64,000 nucleotides of DNA from Gracilaria gracilis (taxonomy: Eukaryota; Rhodophyta; Florideophyceae; Gracilariales; Gracilariaceae): the NCBI GenBank assembly GCA_030374805.1, contig JARGSG010000132.1:62001-126000 (forward strand), given 5' to 3'. Within the stretch, counting starts at the first letter, position 1. Every line of letters begins with the position of its first letter. A program made the translations under genes and the position numbers. Below the pieces are notes generated by a model. That model did no database searches and was not told where the DNA came from. It saw only the letters and a program-made list of their open reading frames with translations. This document shows, piece by piece, positions 51,361-62,523 of this stretch.

Positions 51361-53562
51361 CTAGGGCAGACCCCGCTCGCTCGTAGGAACAGCCGTATAC
51401 TTCTTGCCCAAACCTTGACTTCGTCGTCTCCAATACACCCATCCTGCCCCGCCGCCAACCACTGCCAACAGCAGCATGAATCCCATGATTGAACCAGCTG
51501 TTTGCAGAAACCCGGAATGACGATGGACCTTTGGTTCAAAGCACTCCTTGATGAACCCAAATTCGATATTCCTATACCTCAGTATAGGAAGGGTCACTAG
51601 AATAAGAGACTTCCCTTCCCTCTTACAGATGAAGTGCAAGTATAGTGACTTTGTTTCCTTTCGCCTAATCATACCTCCACTTGCCGAGAGGTACGAGTAA
51701 CCAGAGACCATGGATGTTTGAACAATTGGAGTAACAATAGACGGGTCTGACATCGTCATGGAAACAGTTTGCACCTGAATATCTGATGTATCATCGCTGT
51801 TTGTGATGTAGAACTTCTTGTAGTCCGTGTTCCCCGGAACTTCTTCTACATAATCTTGGGCACTACCAATATATGTGCTGTCCGTAATATTGTACTGGGG
51901 ACTAACTTCTCCCTCGTGCACAACTTCGAAGGAACCTGGCCCACTTGTGCCAATGAGTAAAGACTGGGAGTGTTTCCCACCACAATCCTTGCGCCACATA
52001 GCAGTCATGTTGTTCCATGGGGGAATCGCTACCGAGAACACAATATTTGCCGTCGCAGTCGCTTGGCATTCATATAGAACCGAGAACTTGGTCTGTTCAT
52101 CACTATTGACCGTTCCTCCAGCAATAACACCGCGCAATGCCACCGACACAAAATCTGAATCCGAAGCGACATAGGGATCCTTGAAATCAAGCGTATACGC
52201 GGGCGGTACAAGCTTCATAGTAAGTTCTGTACTAGTATCCAAAGGTCCAACCTCCAGTATCTTCTGTTCTTCCGTTCCATATGTGCCATCTTTGTTGAAC
52301 AAAACAGTACCCAAATTATAGGAAGTAAACCCAAAGTCCATATGCTCGTAGCGCCCACGCCCACACACTTTCTTCCAAGCAGTATCGATACTGTGGGTAC
52401 CAGTCACTTGGAGGTGAAGGGAAATGTAAGATTCTTCTGGTCCCTCAGGCAGACAACGATATACGATAGAGAAAGAACCTTCTCCGTTTTCTGGATCGTT
52501 CTGAAAATTTTGTATCACAGGCTCTATTCCAGTCTCGGAAGTTACCGCGATTGTAGGCTCTGAAATCTTGTAGTCAGATGACTCCGGTGTATACTCGAGG
52601 CGAAAAGAGATCCTATCCGCATAGGCACTCTCCATATACCACTTCTCTGTCTGGGAAGAAGAGATGGCGTCGATATTGGTCGATGATGGGCTATCAGCAA
52701 AAGGGCCAGTAAATGCACCTTCTTCAAATATGGTAACGAGATGGAATGCTTCGCTTGCAGAAGAATCGGCTTCCGACATTTGACGAAGTTTGAAAGCCTT
52801 AAATGCGTTCGTATCGTTCTTACCTTCAGTTGAATTTGAAAGAAGTGGGGATGAGTCCAGGTCCGTGGTACTCTCTGTGGTATCTGATGACTGTAAGTCC
52901 GTCTGCTCAGCTTGCTCCTTGTCTTCCTCGCTAGTAGATGCTTCGCCGCTGGGCTTTTCGTCCACAATCGTGGTAGAAATGCCATCGGGGTCTGCCGTGT
53001 CCGTTTCGCTCCCATCTCTTGTATCAACTTCAGGTGCGGCTATTTCTGTCGCCTTATCCAATCCTGAAGAATCCGTTGTGGCGATCTCAGATGAGTCAGT
53101 GGACGTTGTTGAAGTGGCTGACGTATCCGCTGCGCTGACATCACCTGACTCTGAACTGGCGGAGTCTATCGATGTTTCAGCTGTGCTCGCGTCACTCGAA
53201 TCGGTAGAAACTCCCGGGTCTGCAGGATCAGCAGAATCTAATTGCACCTCATCGTTTGGCTGCTGGTCGGTGTCTTGTGGGTCAAGCGTTTCTCCTGAGC
53301 CAGATAGTTGGGAATCCGGGGCTCCTTGCACCGCTTCTCCCTCAAGTTTTTCGTTTCCCTCAAACTGTGTAAATGGATCCACCAGTGATGATTCTTCACG
53401 AACGGAAGTCAACCCCGGTACAGCTTGCCAAAACTCACGACTTAACACGAAACGACGTGCTCGAAGTGGCAGCAAATTAGATTCAACTTGAGGAAGGGCT
53501 TGAGAAAAGGTCCATAGAGTTAAGCAGGCTATGAGGGACGAAAGGAAACCCCGGCGCTCCAT
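51361..53562 (-). CDS. Type I membrane protein with acidic Ser/Thr stalk and three Cys-pair repeats
   Basis: 733 residues, family not recognised. A signal peptide (LIACLTLWTFSQALP) is followed by a basic RARRF site, then about 180 residues rich in Ser, Thr, Asp and Ala (mucin-like). The ectodomain has three blocks with the same pattern of a Cys in a strand, a Gly, a beta-rich stretch and a second Cys about 35-50 residues on: YRCLPEG...KKVCGRG, YECQATA...RKDCGGK and FICKREG...FIKECFEP. The C-terminus has one membrane helix (SIMGFMLLLAVVGGGAGWVY) and a 24-residue tail with YTAV, a possible YxxPhi sorting signal. Probably a cell-surface or endomembrane receptor-like protein. Convergent with the phosphatase gene (128 bp between stops). 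Confidence 0.7.
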   Translation of the reverse strand: MERRGFLSSLIACLTLWTFSQALPQVESNLLPLRARRFVLSREFWQAVPGLTSVREESSLVDPFTQFEGNEKLEGEAVQGAPDSQLSGSGETLDPQDTDQQPNDEVQLDSADPADPGVSTDSSDASTAETSIDSASSESGDVSAADTSATSTTSTDSSEIATTDSSGLDKATEIAAPEVDTRDGSETDTADPDGISTTIVDEKPSGEASTSEEDKEQAEQTDLQSSDTTESTTDLDSSPLLSNSTEGKNDTNAFKAFKLRQMSEADSSASEAFHLVTIFEEGAFTGPFADSPSSTNIDAISSSQTEKWYMESAYADRISFRLEYTPESSDYKISEPTIAVTSETGIEPVIQNFQNDPENGEGSFSIVYRCLPEGPEESYISLHLQVTGTHSIDTAWKKVCGRGRYEHMDFGFTSYNLGTVLFNKDGTYGTEEQKILEVGPLDTSTELTMKLVPPAYTLDFKDPYVASDSDFVSVALRGVIAGGTVNSDEQTKFSVLYECQATATANIVFSVAIPPWNNMTAMWRKDCGGKHSQSLLIGTSGPGSFEVVHEGEVSPQYNITDSTYIGSAQDYVEEVPGNTDYKKFYITNSDDTSDIQVQTVSMTMSDPSIVTPIVQTSMVSGYSYLSASGGMIRRKETKSLYLHFICKREGKSLILVTLPILRYRNIEFGFIKECFEPKVHRHSGFLQTAGSIMGFMLLLAVVGGGAGWVYWRRRSQGLGKKYTAVPTSERGLP

Positions 53563-54719
53563 TCTGCGATCGAGGTAATCCTATCGACTCAAACACTGAC
53601 CCGGTTGGGTTGATCAGGGGATGAAGAATGAGTTGTAAGCTGATAGTAAGCTGATAGTTAGCTATTCAGTGTTTTTTCGTTTACCGACAACCCAGTGAGG
53701 GAAGAGAAACTACTCCACGTTCGTTATCGCGGGTGTGTGCAGAGACTCTGCTCTGCTTGCTTCGAACACCGAGCTGAGGATTTGATGGTAGGTAGTCGTG
53801 ATAAGCAACCTGGCGTGATGCGGTATTAACTTTATAAAGTCCAGTGTAAGGCCAATGATCGCGACATGGCAAACGTATGTCTTCGGTGATTGGCCAGATT
53901 GTTTCAGAACAGCTCTTGATTGGAGCTTTTGAGTTCTTCTGCTCGACACATTTTTTGCCAAGTGCCGGCCAATGTCTGTCTTTCTGATGATCTGACATCC
54001 AGACATGGCAACGGAAGATAAGTTACCTAACATAACACATAGGTTCGTAGACAGATATTACGATGAACTCTATCCCTCATCATCATCTTATCCCTTACAA
54101 ACGGTAAGGGTTAAGAGGGCTATCAGGTATGCGCAGATACGCTGTTTACATCAAACCACTTCAAAGACATTGTACAAGAGATTGTCTCTCATGATCCGAG
54201 CAATTTCATTGTCGTTGAGTGATGGTCTGGGAAAGAGCGTGTTCGAATTCAAACGACTGCAGCGAATTCGTAGACTTCATTGCAGCAGCAAACTGTATCG
54301 CAATATTTATCTAGCGGCATTAGTTTCACATCTTTCTTTTTCTGTGGACTGAAGTTCTCTGTTTCAAAAAAAGACGCAGAACTACAGACCATGATGGCCG
54401 TTACGGCCGGCCATGATGGTCGTTCTACGGTATTCTCTCAGTGGTTCAATAATGAAGCCATGATGGCCGTTCTACGGTATTCTCTCAGTAGTTCAATAAC
54501 TCGTGTTATGCAGGGTTTAAACACAATTCAGTTAGTGGGCGATTTACTTTCGAGACTTTCTGCCTCTCGGCATAAGCAGATTATCTGTACAGAGTTAAAG
54601 AGTATCGCATACGAAGGTGAGCGTGAATGTCACTGCTGTGCTAAAATTGCTTCGCAATGGCAACATTATTGGTCCAGTATTGCACCCGTCTCTCCGGAAG
54701 TCCTGTTTTCCGAACAAGA
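53563..54719. other. Intergenic; contains a 47-bp tandem duplication
   Basis: No supported gene. CCATGATGGNCGTTCTACGG plus the following 27 bases occurs at 54411 and again at 54458, with a partial third start at 54389. Confidence 0.4.
54411..54504 (+). repeat. 47-bp tandem duplication
   Basis: Two adjacent copies differing at a few bases; unit starts CCATGATGG and ends near TTCAATAATGAAG / TTCAATAACTCGT. Confidence 0.7.
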
Positions 54720-56402
54720 TTACTTTCCAATGACGTAAACATCGAGTAATGCGTACGTAACAAACGCTCCATATAGCGCAAACAAAATATATCCAAGCAA
54801 CGGTCTCATCTTCCACTTCAGGGCTACAAGCACGCCGATCAGCACTACCATGATGGCAAACAGAATGATGATAGGAATGACCACAGTTGTAACTGGTGAC
54901 ACTGTGATTGCTATAGGTTCCCTCTTAATCAAATGTCCCAAAAACCAAGGAAATCCAAGACCAAGAAGGATGTCAAACACATTGCTACCGATTGCGTTGC
55001 TCACCGCCATATCCCCGGCTCCACCTCTGGCTACAGATATCGATGCTAGGGCATCCGGTACACTTGTTCCTGCCGCAAGAAGAGTCAGACCCATGACTGG
55101 GGCTGGAATTCCAATCAAACAACCAACAATTCTCGCCGCTTCAACCATGACATAGCTAATTCCACTAATCCAAACAATGGATAGGAAGAATGTCAACCAC
55201 CATAGATGAGCGCGTTTCTCGTCTGCGCAGTCAATAATCGTATAGCGGAATAGAAATCGCCAAAAGAACGTCATAGGGAAGAATATCCAACCTAGAGTAC
55301 TTTGTGGGAGCTCTACGCCCAGAAATGTTTTCTTTTCCTCTACATGCTCCGCTGAAGCGCGTAATCTGTTGGCAGCTATTACGGCGTATTGCAACGAGCG
55401 GAACTTTGATTTGAGAGAAACTTCTGAATACTTGCTCATCGAGGAGGAGGGGGGCTGAGGTGAACTGCCGGGCGATGTGCTGGGCGACGTTTCCGCACTC
55501 CATGTCCCCTGTTCCACTTCCACGACATCTCCATTCTCCGTGGGATAGGCTTTGCCAGGGGTTCCAGCTTCGAGATCAGGCTCATGCGAATTCCTCGCAG
55601 TCTTCTGGCCTAGGCGGGCTGCCCATTTCATGTACGGCTTGTTTGCGAACGCCATGAAAAGAACATATACGACGTAGAACAAAACAAGAATCAAGCCTTC
55701 CCACCAAACTATTTGACCTTTAGAGACTGGGAGAACAAACAAGAGCAGAAGGACGATACTCGCAATATAAAACGATGAATCGCGCAGAAGTGGACGCCAG
55801 TCCAACTTGATAACGGCACCCGCAAGCGCAGCGCTGAGTCCAATGATGACAAGAATGTTAAACACAGCGCTTCCGACAATTGTTCCAATACCGACCTCGT
55901 CTTCCGTGACGAACACGCCAAGCAGAGAGGCGAAGAATTCTGGGGTACTAGAGCCAGCAGCCATAAAAGTTGCGCCAGCAACATCTTCACTAAGATCAAG
56001 ACGCTCGCATATACGCTCTAAGGCTGCAATGAAGTAGTCATCAGTGACAATAGCAAGACCAACAAACAAGAGAACGATTCCAGGAATGAGAAAAGCCAGA
56101 GATGCCTTGCTTGAAAAAATGTTTCCGCTGCTGCACAAGCCTCCATAGTCGGCAGAACTTCTGGCAGTTACAATGTGTTCTAGCGAGGGTTGGGTGCTTG
56201 TCACAGCTTCCGAAAGTAGTGTGACAGGCGTTCGCAGCGAGCGGGTGGATGTGGATATTGAAGAAACGGACTGTTTTCTGTAGTATACTGCAGAAATTGC
56301 TATGACGGCCAGGAAAAGCAGTGAAGCGAGTGGAGTGGCATCCTTCCTAGACCTAGCGTGGCGCCGATAGCGGCGGCGGTGACGAAGAGTGATAGCCGAC
56401 AT
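54720..56402 (-). CDS. K+-dependent Na+/Ca2+ exchanger (NCKX/SLC24-like, CaCA superfamily)
   Basis: 560 residues from ATG 56402 (MSAITLRHRRRYRRH); the frame also has an ATG at 56558. Basic N-terminus, then a membrane segment, and two homologous membrane halves. The alpha-1 repeat contains GATFMAAGSSTPEFFASLLG and GIGTIVGSAVFNILVIIG; alpha-2 contains GLTLLAAGTSVPDALASI and GDMAVSNAIGSNVFDILLG. The Glu in STPE and Asp in SVPD are the ion-binding acids, and GSNVFDILLGLGFPW is characteristic of NCKX. A hydrophilic loop of about 130 residues (Pro/Ser-rich) separates the halves. It exchanges Ca2+ against Na+ (with K+ in animals) at the plasma membrane or an endomembrane. Single exon. Confidence 0.9.
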   Translation of the reverse strand: MSAITLRHRRRYRRHARSRKDATPLASLLFLAVIAISAVYYRKQSVSSISTSTRSLRTPVTLLSEAVTSTQPSLEHIVTARSSADYGGLCSSGNIFSSKASLAFLIPGIVLLFVGLAIVTDDYFIAALERICERLDLSEDVAGATFMAAGSSTPEFFASLLGVFVTEDEVGIGTIVGSAVFNILVIIGLSAALAGAVIKLDWRPLLRDSSFYIASIVLLLLFVLPVSKGQIVWWEGLILVLFYVVYVLFMAFANKPYMKWAARLGQKTARNSHEPDLEAGTPGKAYPTENGDVVEVEQGTWSAETSPSTSPGSSPQPPSSSMSKYSEVSLKSKFRSLQYAVIAANRLRASAEHVEEKKTFLGVELPQSTLGWIFFPMTFFWRFLFRYTIIDCADEKRAHLWWLTFFLSIVWISGISYVMVEAARIVGCLIGIPAPVMGLTLLAAGTSVPDALASISVARGGAGDMAVSNAIGSNVFDILLGLGFPWFLGHLIKREPIAITVSPVTTVVIPIIILFAIMVVLIGVLVALKWKMRPLLGYILFALYGAFVTYALLDVYVIGK

Positions 56403-58225
56403 ATTTGGAAGCGGTGTGAAACCAGCAAGCTGTTGGCAGTTGGAGACTTGTTGGGAACGCTCAGCGACACGAGACCGGACGCTGTGGCGTTGTACGTTTG
56501 AAGAATCGAAAGCGAGGAGCGCGGGACAGAATATGGATGAATATAGTGAGATGGGCAAAATTATGCGCTTGGGCCAAGGCTGTGCGTGTTATCGCTAAAC
56601 GGTTTGGGGCAAAGCGACAGAGACAGAGATATGCAGTGGTTGGAAATGATCTGAGCGTGTCCCGTGGGTTGAGTGCAGCAAACTCGGAAGATAGATGGCG
56701 ATGAGCAGAGCAGGTGCGAATTACTGTAGATACGAGAACGGTACGGACGGAGGGCACACGAAAGTTTTGGCGAATCGGGGCTCACGAAAGAAAAGAAAGG
56801 AAACGTTCGGAGCGACTAAGGGAATGAGGTAGGGTGTTGCGGGGATGTGCCCTTGTATGGCCGGAATGTTTTCGGGCACCTTCGGGCAGAAACACGAGGA
56901 CACAGCAAAGCTACGCGGTCGTCCATGAATTGAAGATGATGTGGGTGCAAGCGTGGCGTTACTTGGATACCTAAAGTTTATGTACCGTTGGTACCCTTGC
57001 TACAGTAGCCATACCAACGGTTCCTTCGTATCAAGTTGGAGCGCGTGTCGCTCACAGCGAAGCGACCTCGTAACGTGAACGGAGCGAGCGGGTTGCGGCT
57101 GTGCCAGCAGATGCGCAACGCAAACGCACGCCGAGGGGAGAGCGTGTGATTGGGCGCTGACGCGTGGATTACGCCTGGACGAAAGCGCGCCAAATTTGGC
57201 GCTGTCTGCTGCTGTATGAAACAGCTATTAACTACACGTCTGCAAAACGCCTTTCGTTCGAGCGAGATGCGCTTGCTTTCGCCAATTCAGCAACTCGCCG
57301 AGCTTCCACATTATCTGATGGATTAAGAAACCGCCGCTCCACATTGGCAGTTCATTGCAGCACAGTTCATTGCAGCGCAGTCGGAAAGATCGCTCGACGG
57401 TTAAGATGGTGTATCATTAACTTCATCTGTGCCGCCATTGGTGGTGAAGGCCCCCTTGTCTGTGCTTTGCCCTGTGCGTGAGCTAAGAGGGCTAACCCCT
57501 TGAACTGGGTGCAGGCCGATGACATCATAGGCGCTCTATGTCGCCGTCCCCCTTCACACCATCGATTCCGATTGACGCGGTCTCGTCGAGGCACTCGAAA
57601 ACACAGCATCATCGAAAATCATCGAAAATCATCAAAAAGCGGCATTTAAACAAGTGGCAGCAGTTTGACGCGCAGTCGCTGTCTTTCTGCACGAATCTCT
57701 TGCATTTTGACCTTACAGGTGAAATCAGCAACAAACCCCATTCCGACAGCGATACTGTGCCTTGCGCGCCGCACCCAATCGCCATCGCCCACGTCCAACA
57801 GCACGTGCTGACCCAACGGTGCATTGTGTAACTGTAAGGAATTGATCGCCCATCGCGGAGGTGCGCTTTCCGCCCCCCGTCCAGGGGGCCCCTAAGGCGC
57901 GCCCCACAGTGCACCTTGCGTGCGCTGCTGCTCAAGTCTAGCGACAGCGAGTCTAACACAGCGTGCTGTTCCGCCTCGCGCGAAATCACTCGTTTCTCTA
58001 CATGATGACGTAAAACCTGAGCCTCGTCGACCGCATTACTTGCAACTGAAGTTTATCTATCAATAGTTTGATTGGTACGAGAAAACATATTCCTTGTATT
58101 GTTGTCACTGTACTCGTACATTCTCCGATACGCGCACTGCTCAACACACAATCACAGCTGCTTCCCGTCGCCATCTTCGCCACTTGGCTCTTGTCCGATA
58201 CTTTGTGCTCGCTTATCACCGTACA
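56403..58225. other. Intergenic; no supported gene
   Basis: 5' region of the exchanger, then several overlapping short frames on both strands without motifs. A short triple repeat ATCATCGAAA lies at about 57608-57640. Confidence 0.3.
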
Positions 58226-59409
58226 TCATGGGATACTAGTCAACCTGCCATTGTCGAATGTCATCCGATATGCTCCAGTCACTCTCTCATTCCCGTATGC
58301 GCTCACTTTGAGAACAATTTGCCACTCTCCCCCAACTGGCGCAATAAATCGAACAACCGTAACGTCATTTGCTGTTCTAACCCTTACGTCAACTAGTCCG
58401 CTCACAAGTCCTTCCGTTTGTCGAACACGCCCTCCTTCTCCACCAGGTCGTCGCAAGTAGTAATTGAACAACGTGAAATCCACTCAACTTGGACTAGATT
58501 CCACTCGTGTGTACCCAACAGCAAGTTCATATTGCTGTCCAGCACGCAAACTAACTTTTGCACAACGCCCGTAAATTCTAGAATATCGCCACTCCCTTGT
58601 GCTGGAAGTGACAAGGAAAGGCTCCTTGCTCCCCCGGAACCTTCCAAAGAAGGCGGCTTGGCTAGTCCAAACAAGTAATCTTGCTGCCAACAGTTTCCAT
58701 TGATTACTAACCGACCGTTCACGTAGTTCAAAGGCGCCAGAGGCCCATTGAAAGCGCCATCCCCTCAACCTGTTCTGTCTACCTAATCTGGGATTCGCCA
58801 GCTGTTCAATCTCATCGACGCGGAAGTCGTCCACAGATAGCCGAACCTGCAAAGGTTGTGCACTTGGTTGCCCCAACAAAGCGACAGTACATCGCCACTC
58901 AGCGCCGTTTCCGGCAACGTCAAACTCGATCTAAGTATAGTCCGCCTTTCTAAACCCGCTCGTGGTGTCGATCGTACTATCCCTGCCTACAACACTCCCG
59001 TGTTCCTTGCTTCACAAAACGTGGAGACAACAGCACCATTGTTGCCATCAATGAAGGTTCCGGAGTCCGCGCGAACCCAAATTGAAACCTTATATCGAAA
59101 ACGATTTCGAAGACGCACGGGTTTTCCTATGCGAATGAATGTAGGGAATACAGCCCTTGCTTCCAGCTTGAGAGTGAGCAATCCTGAACCAGTTCGGGCT
59201 TTGGAAGCATCACGAATGAACTCGTATGCTCCGTTGGCATTGGTGGGTAAACGAGTACTCCAAAACCTGCCACCAGGTCCTTGATTTCCTCCGGAGACGT
59301 TTTCCTCAAATGAAGGATTGTTCGACACTAATCTCGCGACACATTGCGTGAAAAAGAGGATTAGAGAGAAGAGCAACACTCGTGATGGCCACATGCTGTT
59401 TGAAGACAT
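58226..59409 (-). pseudogene. Decayed secreted carbohydrate-binding-module-like protein
   Basis: Starts at 59409 (MSSNSMWPSR) with a signal peptide (LLFSLILFFTQCVA), then LVSNNPSFEE, KARTGSGLLTLKLEA, YKVSIWVRADSG, a layout like CBM4/9-type jelly rolls ('N.sFE...G......W', 'a+sG...l', 'siWvra'). Reading on, the frame must change near 59010, meets TAG at 58931-58933 (Y-T-stop-I-E-F-D), continues to LSVDDFRVDEIEQL (the usual 'vDDf.v' end), changes frame near 58730 and back near 58570, meets TGA at 58484-58486 and ends SAYGNERVTGAYRMTFDNGRL. Two related domains appear to be encoded. Two stops and about three shifts make it a pseudogene unless introns are hidden. Confidence 0.5.
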
Positions 59410-60527
59410 GATGAGAGAGGTAGCGCGCAACGAACGGAACGAATTAAACGTTTCACTCCAGCTTATAACAAGACGCGATTTATAGTGGCTGCGACTTCTG
59501 ACTACCGGCGGGGTGGTCGTGGGGTAAGATGATCGACGAGATGAACATGTGCTGTGTGTTTCCCTTGTATCTAGATCGTGCGCGTTAGTCCATCCAATGG
59601 CTTTAAGCGGCATCATTGTGACTAACCACAACCCTGGGAGCAGATATTGAAGATTTGGCCACTCAAGTTAGTTACTGTTCCCAGTTGGTTAAAGAAAGTT
59701 TTATGGCAGTGGTATCTGGCATACAGCATATAATTATGAACCGTCATCTGGAATGAATGTGGTCGTCAAAGAACACGATATCTAAAGGCCATGTTTAAGT
59801 TGAGGGGGCAAGTTCAACTTGAGAAGTTGAACTCGAAACAATAACTCTTGTGGTTCATACATGGTGTATCTATGAAGATTGTGTTCATGACCACGTGGCA
59901 TTTGCGCAGGACCCGTACATCGAACACGGGAAGCGAACAAAGGATATTCTGTAACTCTTATCTACCTTGTTAGATATCTAGTTGAGTCTCAAATAGGCTT
60001 CGGGGGTGAAGAGGGCCATCCAGATGAACCATTGTTTCTGAAGCGCCAAGGAGCAAGAGCAATTGATATAGTGTATGTGCTTTGATTGAGAATGCAAGTT
60101 GTGCTGCTTGAACCGTTGAAGGTCACCATTTACAGAGGATATGGCACAGATAAGTTGGCTGATATGCTTCTTGAAGAACACTGGAAATGTAGGGCAGGCA
60201 CGGAGTACGAGGTCATTGCCGCCGGGTTAATCGTCGACCCTTCGACTGCATTTGCGCATCGCTCTAACAACCGTTTCGCAATACAGGAACAGAAACAGAT
60301 AATTACACTTGCGTTCAAGCGGTGCGCAAAGTGACGCAACGTCGGATCCAATGGGCGAAGCACAAGTGCGACGGCACGCCGAGCGCCCACGGCGCGCAGT
60401 CAGACGCGCCTTGGCACAGCGAGCAATCGCCACGCACGCAGTGCGCGTGCACGCGGTGCGTCCAGGCGCACGGCGCTGCACCCCACGGCGCCATGCGCAG
60501 CCACAGCGACCATCGCCGCCACCGCCT

Positions 60528-60583
<56 letters not shown>

Positions 60584-60596
60584 TCCGTCAACTGCT

Positions 60597-60633
<37 letters not shown>

Positions 60634-60936
60634 TCCGTTACGGGCGCGCTCGAAGATACTGACGCGCGCGCCGCGCCGCGCCGCGCTTAGCGCTGCGCTG
60701 CGCTGCCTCCAACAGCAGCGCACTGCTCTCCACGTTACACCTGTCGCTGCTGGCGTGCCGGGTGCGCTCGCTACAGTCGTGTCGCCCAATTTGGCTCGCA
60801 CGTCAACCCCCTCTCCCGTTGCGCATTCGTTGCCCTTCATCTTTGTGCCGCATCGCCACAATCGTCCGCCACACGTTCCACTGTCTTGTAACTTGCGCCT
60901 TTTCGCCGCGCCATCTGCTCTGGCTGACACACACGC
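59410..60936. other. Intergenic; triplet-repeat-rich promoter of the deubiquitinase gene
   Basis: 59.4-60.3 kb is plain AT-balanced DNA without a gene. 60.3-60.93 kb becomes GC-rich with a (CGC)n run at about 60520-60590 and (CGTCGC)n at about 60598-60632; frames across it are artefacts. Confidence 0.4.
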
Positions 60937-62250
60937 ATGACGACGCCGTCAAACTTATGCCCTATTTGTGACAAGAGTTTCCCGGGCAATCTGCCCGAGC
61001 TTGAGAGACACGTCAATCAGCATCTCGACGCCGACGAACACAACGCTTCCGCCGTTGCTGCAGAGCGTCTGGCGTTGGCCGAGAAGGCTGCCGCAACGCT
61101 GTCCGAGCCCAACGGCGTACTTCACGACGACGATGAAATCCAAAAAGGAGAGGACCCGGCCAGAGCCATCTTGCGTCAGGTGCAGCTAACCGATGCCGCT
61201 CTGGCCGACCAAATCGCCCAGCGTCAACAGCTCCACCACCACTCGCACCAAGCCCATCAACCTGAAGACGAGGTTCACAAAGGTGAAGATCCAGCGCGCG
61301 CTATTCTCAATGAGGTTGAGCAAAGCGATGCACAACTGGCCAAAGCAATCGCTGCCATTGACCAACCTCAACAATCCGCACCGCAGCTCCACGTGGAAGA
61401 CTCCAGATTTGCCGACTGCATCGAGCATTGCTACGTCAATATAATTCGCAAGATAATGCCCAATATTGATCTCTTTGACCAGTCCAAGAAAACCATCCAC
61501 CTTTCTTCGCGCTTGGACTTCTACTCCAGCAATCTCGCAGGGTTTGGTTGGGACTGCGGCTTTCGAAACATTCAGATGATCTTCAGCTCATTGCTGTACG
61601 AACCGGCATCTGCTGCTATTCTGGCCGAATCCGACATTAAAGAAGTGCCAAGTATCCCCGAAATTGCTGCCGGTATTGAAAATGCGTGGGGCAAGGGATT
61701 TGATCCCGAGGGCGCTGCCAACTTTGAAGGAAATCTCACCGACAAAGAAGTCTGGATAGGAGCAACTGAAGCCTTCGTTCTCTTTCGGAGTCTAAACCTC
61801 AATGCTTTCGTCACCGATTTTGAGACACCCACCGATAGCGAAAGGAAGATCATGTTCCAATGGATCTTTAAGCACTTTGAGAAATGTTGCGGTTCTCGCA
61901 ATTGCTCTTTGCATCTTCCGAGAAAAGCCCGCGTACCTCCAAAAGCTGTTGTTTGTCCCATTTTCTGTCAATGGCAAGGCCATTCGCTAACCATTGTAGG
62001 TGCCGAGAAGACAAGAGGCGGAGAAATATTTCTCGTGGTCCTTGATCCGTCACGCGCTTTCTATAGGAGCGTAACTGACCCTCGTCGCAACGACTCGTCA
62101 ATGTTTCTCCGCGATGTGAAGCACCCCCAGTTCGCCCATCCTCGTTTTCAGTTTGTATCCATTCTAAGAGGGAGGGCAGAAGAACAGTCGAGTAGAACTG
62201 GAACTCGGAAGAAACTATTGCGAAGACTTCGTTTCGGCGGGCCATCGTAG
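60937..62250 (+). CDS. ZUP1/ZUFSP-type cysteine deubiquitinase (peptidase C78)
   Basis: 437 residues. N-terminal CPICDKSFPGNLPELERHVN is a UBZ-like C2H(H/C) finger. Two near-identical blocks follow, KGEDPARAILRQV...TDAALADQIA and KGEDPARAILNEV...SDAQLAKAIA (about 68-100 and 108-145), resembling ubiquitin-interacting helices. The C78 domain contains GFGWDCGFRNIQM with Cys207, QWQGHSLTIVG with His349 and VLDPS with Asp370. Human ZUP1 cleaves K63-linked ubiquitin chains in genome maintenance and has UBZ, MIU and C78 parts, which this layout resembles; the UFM1 proteases share the fold but lack the finger and helices. Single exon. Basic tail (RKKLLRRLRFGG). Confidence 0.85.
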   Translation: MTTPSNLCPICDKSFPGNLPELERHVNQHLDADEHNASAVAAERLALAEKAAATLSEPNGVLHDDDEIQKGEDPARAILRQVQLTDAALADQIAQRQQLHHHSHQAHQPEDEVHKGEDPARAILNEVEQSDAQLAKAIAAIDQPQQSAPQLHVEDSRFADCIEHCYVNIIRKIMPNIDLFDQSKKTIHLSSRLDFYSSNLAGFGWDCGFRNIQMIFSSLLYEPASAAILAESDIKEVPSIPEIAAGIENAWGKGFDPEGAANFEGNLTDKEVWIGATEAFVLFRSLNLNAFVTDFETPTDSERKIMFQWIFKHFEKCCGSRNCSLHLPRKARVPPKAVVCPIFCQWQGHSLTIVGAEKTRGGEIFLVVLDPSRAFYRSVTDPRRNDSSMFLRDVKHPQFAHPRFQFVSILRGRAEEQSSRTGTRKKLLRRLRFGGPS

Positions 62251-62523
62251 CGCTTCAGATGTTAACAATATATCGTTTTATTCACGGTTTAATGTTTCAA
62301 GTGTGCTTTGCAAGTTATGGTCCTTGATCTGTCTATTTATATCAGGAGCAGAAGTGGATTTGATGAGCCGGGAATTAATGTCGCCAGGATGATAAACAGC
62401 TTCGCTCACGGGAGCGAACTTTGACTCGAGGCAGAGGATAAGGGTGCCTTGGGTGTCCGATCAAGTCATGCGTTTCATAATGACGAGTAAGTTACTGGGT
62501 ATCTGTGCAGCGATTGCGAGTTT

